From the NCBI RefSeq assembly GCF_020510525.1, contig NZ_CP075188.1, forward strand, positions 2,356,001 through 2,420,000: a DNA stretch of 64,000 nt, read 5' to 3'. The position numbers and the translations under genes are program-made. The notes under the pieces were generated by a model that saw only the letters and a program-made list of their open reading frames with translations, ran no database searches and was not told where the DNA came from. Numbering within the stretch: position 1 is the first letter of the stretch; the number at the start of each line of letters is the position of its first letter. This document shows, one piece after another, positions 62,599 through 64,000 of the stretch. The stretch comes from Quatrionicoccus australiensis (GTDB lineage Bacteria > Pseudomonadota > Gammaproteobacteria > Burkholderiales > Rhodocyclaceae).

Positions 62599-64000
<1,402 letters not shown>

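Overview
The window looks like chromosomal DNA of a high-GC betaproteobacterium, most plausibly Rhodocyclales/Azonexaceae (Dechloromonas-like). This is inferred from gene content: ethanolamine ammonia-lyase, phasin, pyruvate:ferredoxin oxidoreductase, the GlrK/QseG/GlrR set, an RpfE-RecJ pair, BON, NIT and chemoreceptor genes, and the DUF3348/DUF802/OmpA/DUF2894 cluster. No rRNA or taxonomic marker was available to confirm this. Almost all sequence is coding, with many ATGA overlaps.

Layout. 1-2 kb: end of eutB, eutC and a TorF-type porin, all translationally coupled. 2-5 kb: CNNM/CorC protein and an exported three-domain methionine sulfoxide reductase. 5-10 kb: a four-gene operon for a MotA/MotB-like membrane machine with a very long repetitive tail (DUF3348, DUF802, OmpA/MotB-like, DUF2894); its function is unknown and it is the best candidate for an undescribed system. 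11.7-17.7 kb (minus strand): a cobalamin riboswitch followed by nrdA, an exported CbiZ-nitrilase fusion and nrdB. 17.8-28 kb: thioesterase, DnaQ/GIY-YIG nuclease, hybrid histidine kinase, CreA, cupin, two alpha/beta hydrolases, ComEC, DUF2062 protein. 28-36 kb: a chemoreceptor broken by an in-frame amber codon, LolD/LolC, RpfE, RecJ, an EamA transporter and an FKBP. 36.5-39.8 kb: an accessory patch with a methyltransferase, a frameshifted OsmB-like lipoprotein, a LysE exporter, an orphan HigA-like antitoxin with a defective start codon, and an AT-rich DUF2971 gene. 39.8-45.4 kb: a DHOD-like protein with NifJ, then a HAD phosphatase. 45.6-50 kb: a PAS-GGDEF-EAL protein and a split NIT-sensor/chemoreceptor pair. 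50-53.5 kb: prfB with its programmed frameshift, cupin, YkgJ, a small periplasmic protein and a Gate-domain membrane protein. 53.7-55.1 kb: a complete IS4-family element inserted in a terminator palindrome with a 13-bp duplication. 55-57.4 kb: phasin with a clear promoter and operator, a low-GC glycosyltransferase, and two tandem tRNA-Arg(ACG) genes. 57.4-64 kb: a lipoyl-like protein, a BON protein, the GlrK/QseG/GlrR operon, a divergent bactofilin gene with a likely sigma-54 promoter and GlrR-type sites, and the start of ettA.

How parts fit together. The riboswitch operon joins an oxygen-dependent ribonucleotide reductase to cobinamide salvage. This suggests the enzyme is made when B12 is scarce and that a B12-dependent reductase exists elsewhere. 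B12 is also the cofactor of EutBC at the left edge. The GlrR regulator and the bactofilin promoter next to it look like a regulator and its target. Dispersed repeats (a roughly 200-260 bp MITE-like element in two copies, and a GGTCGACC box attached to terminators in five intergenic spots) are not explained by the genes.
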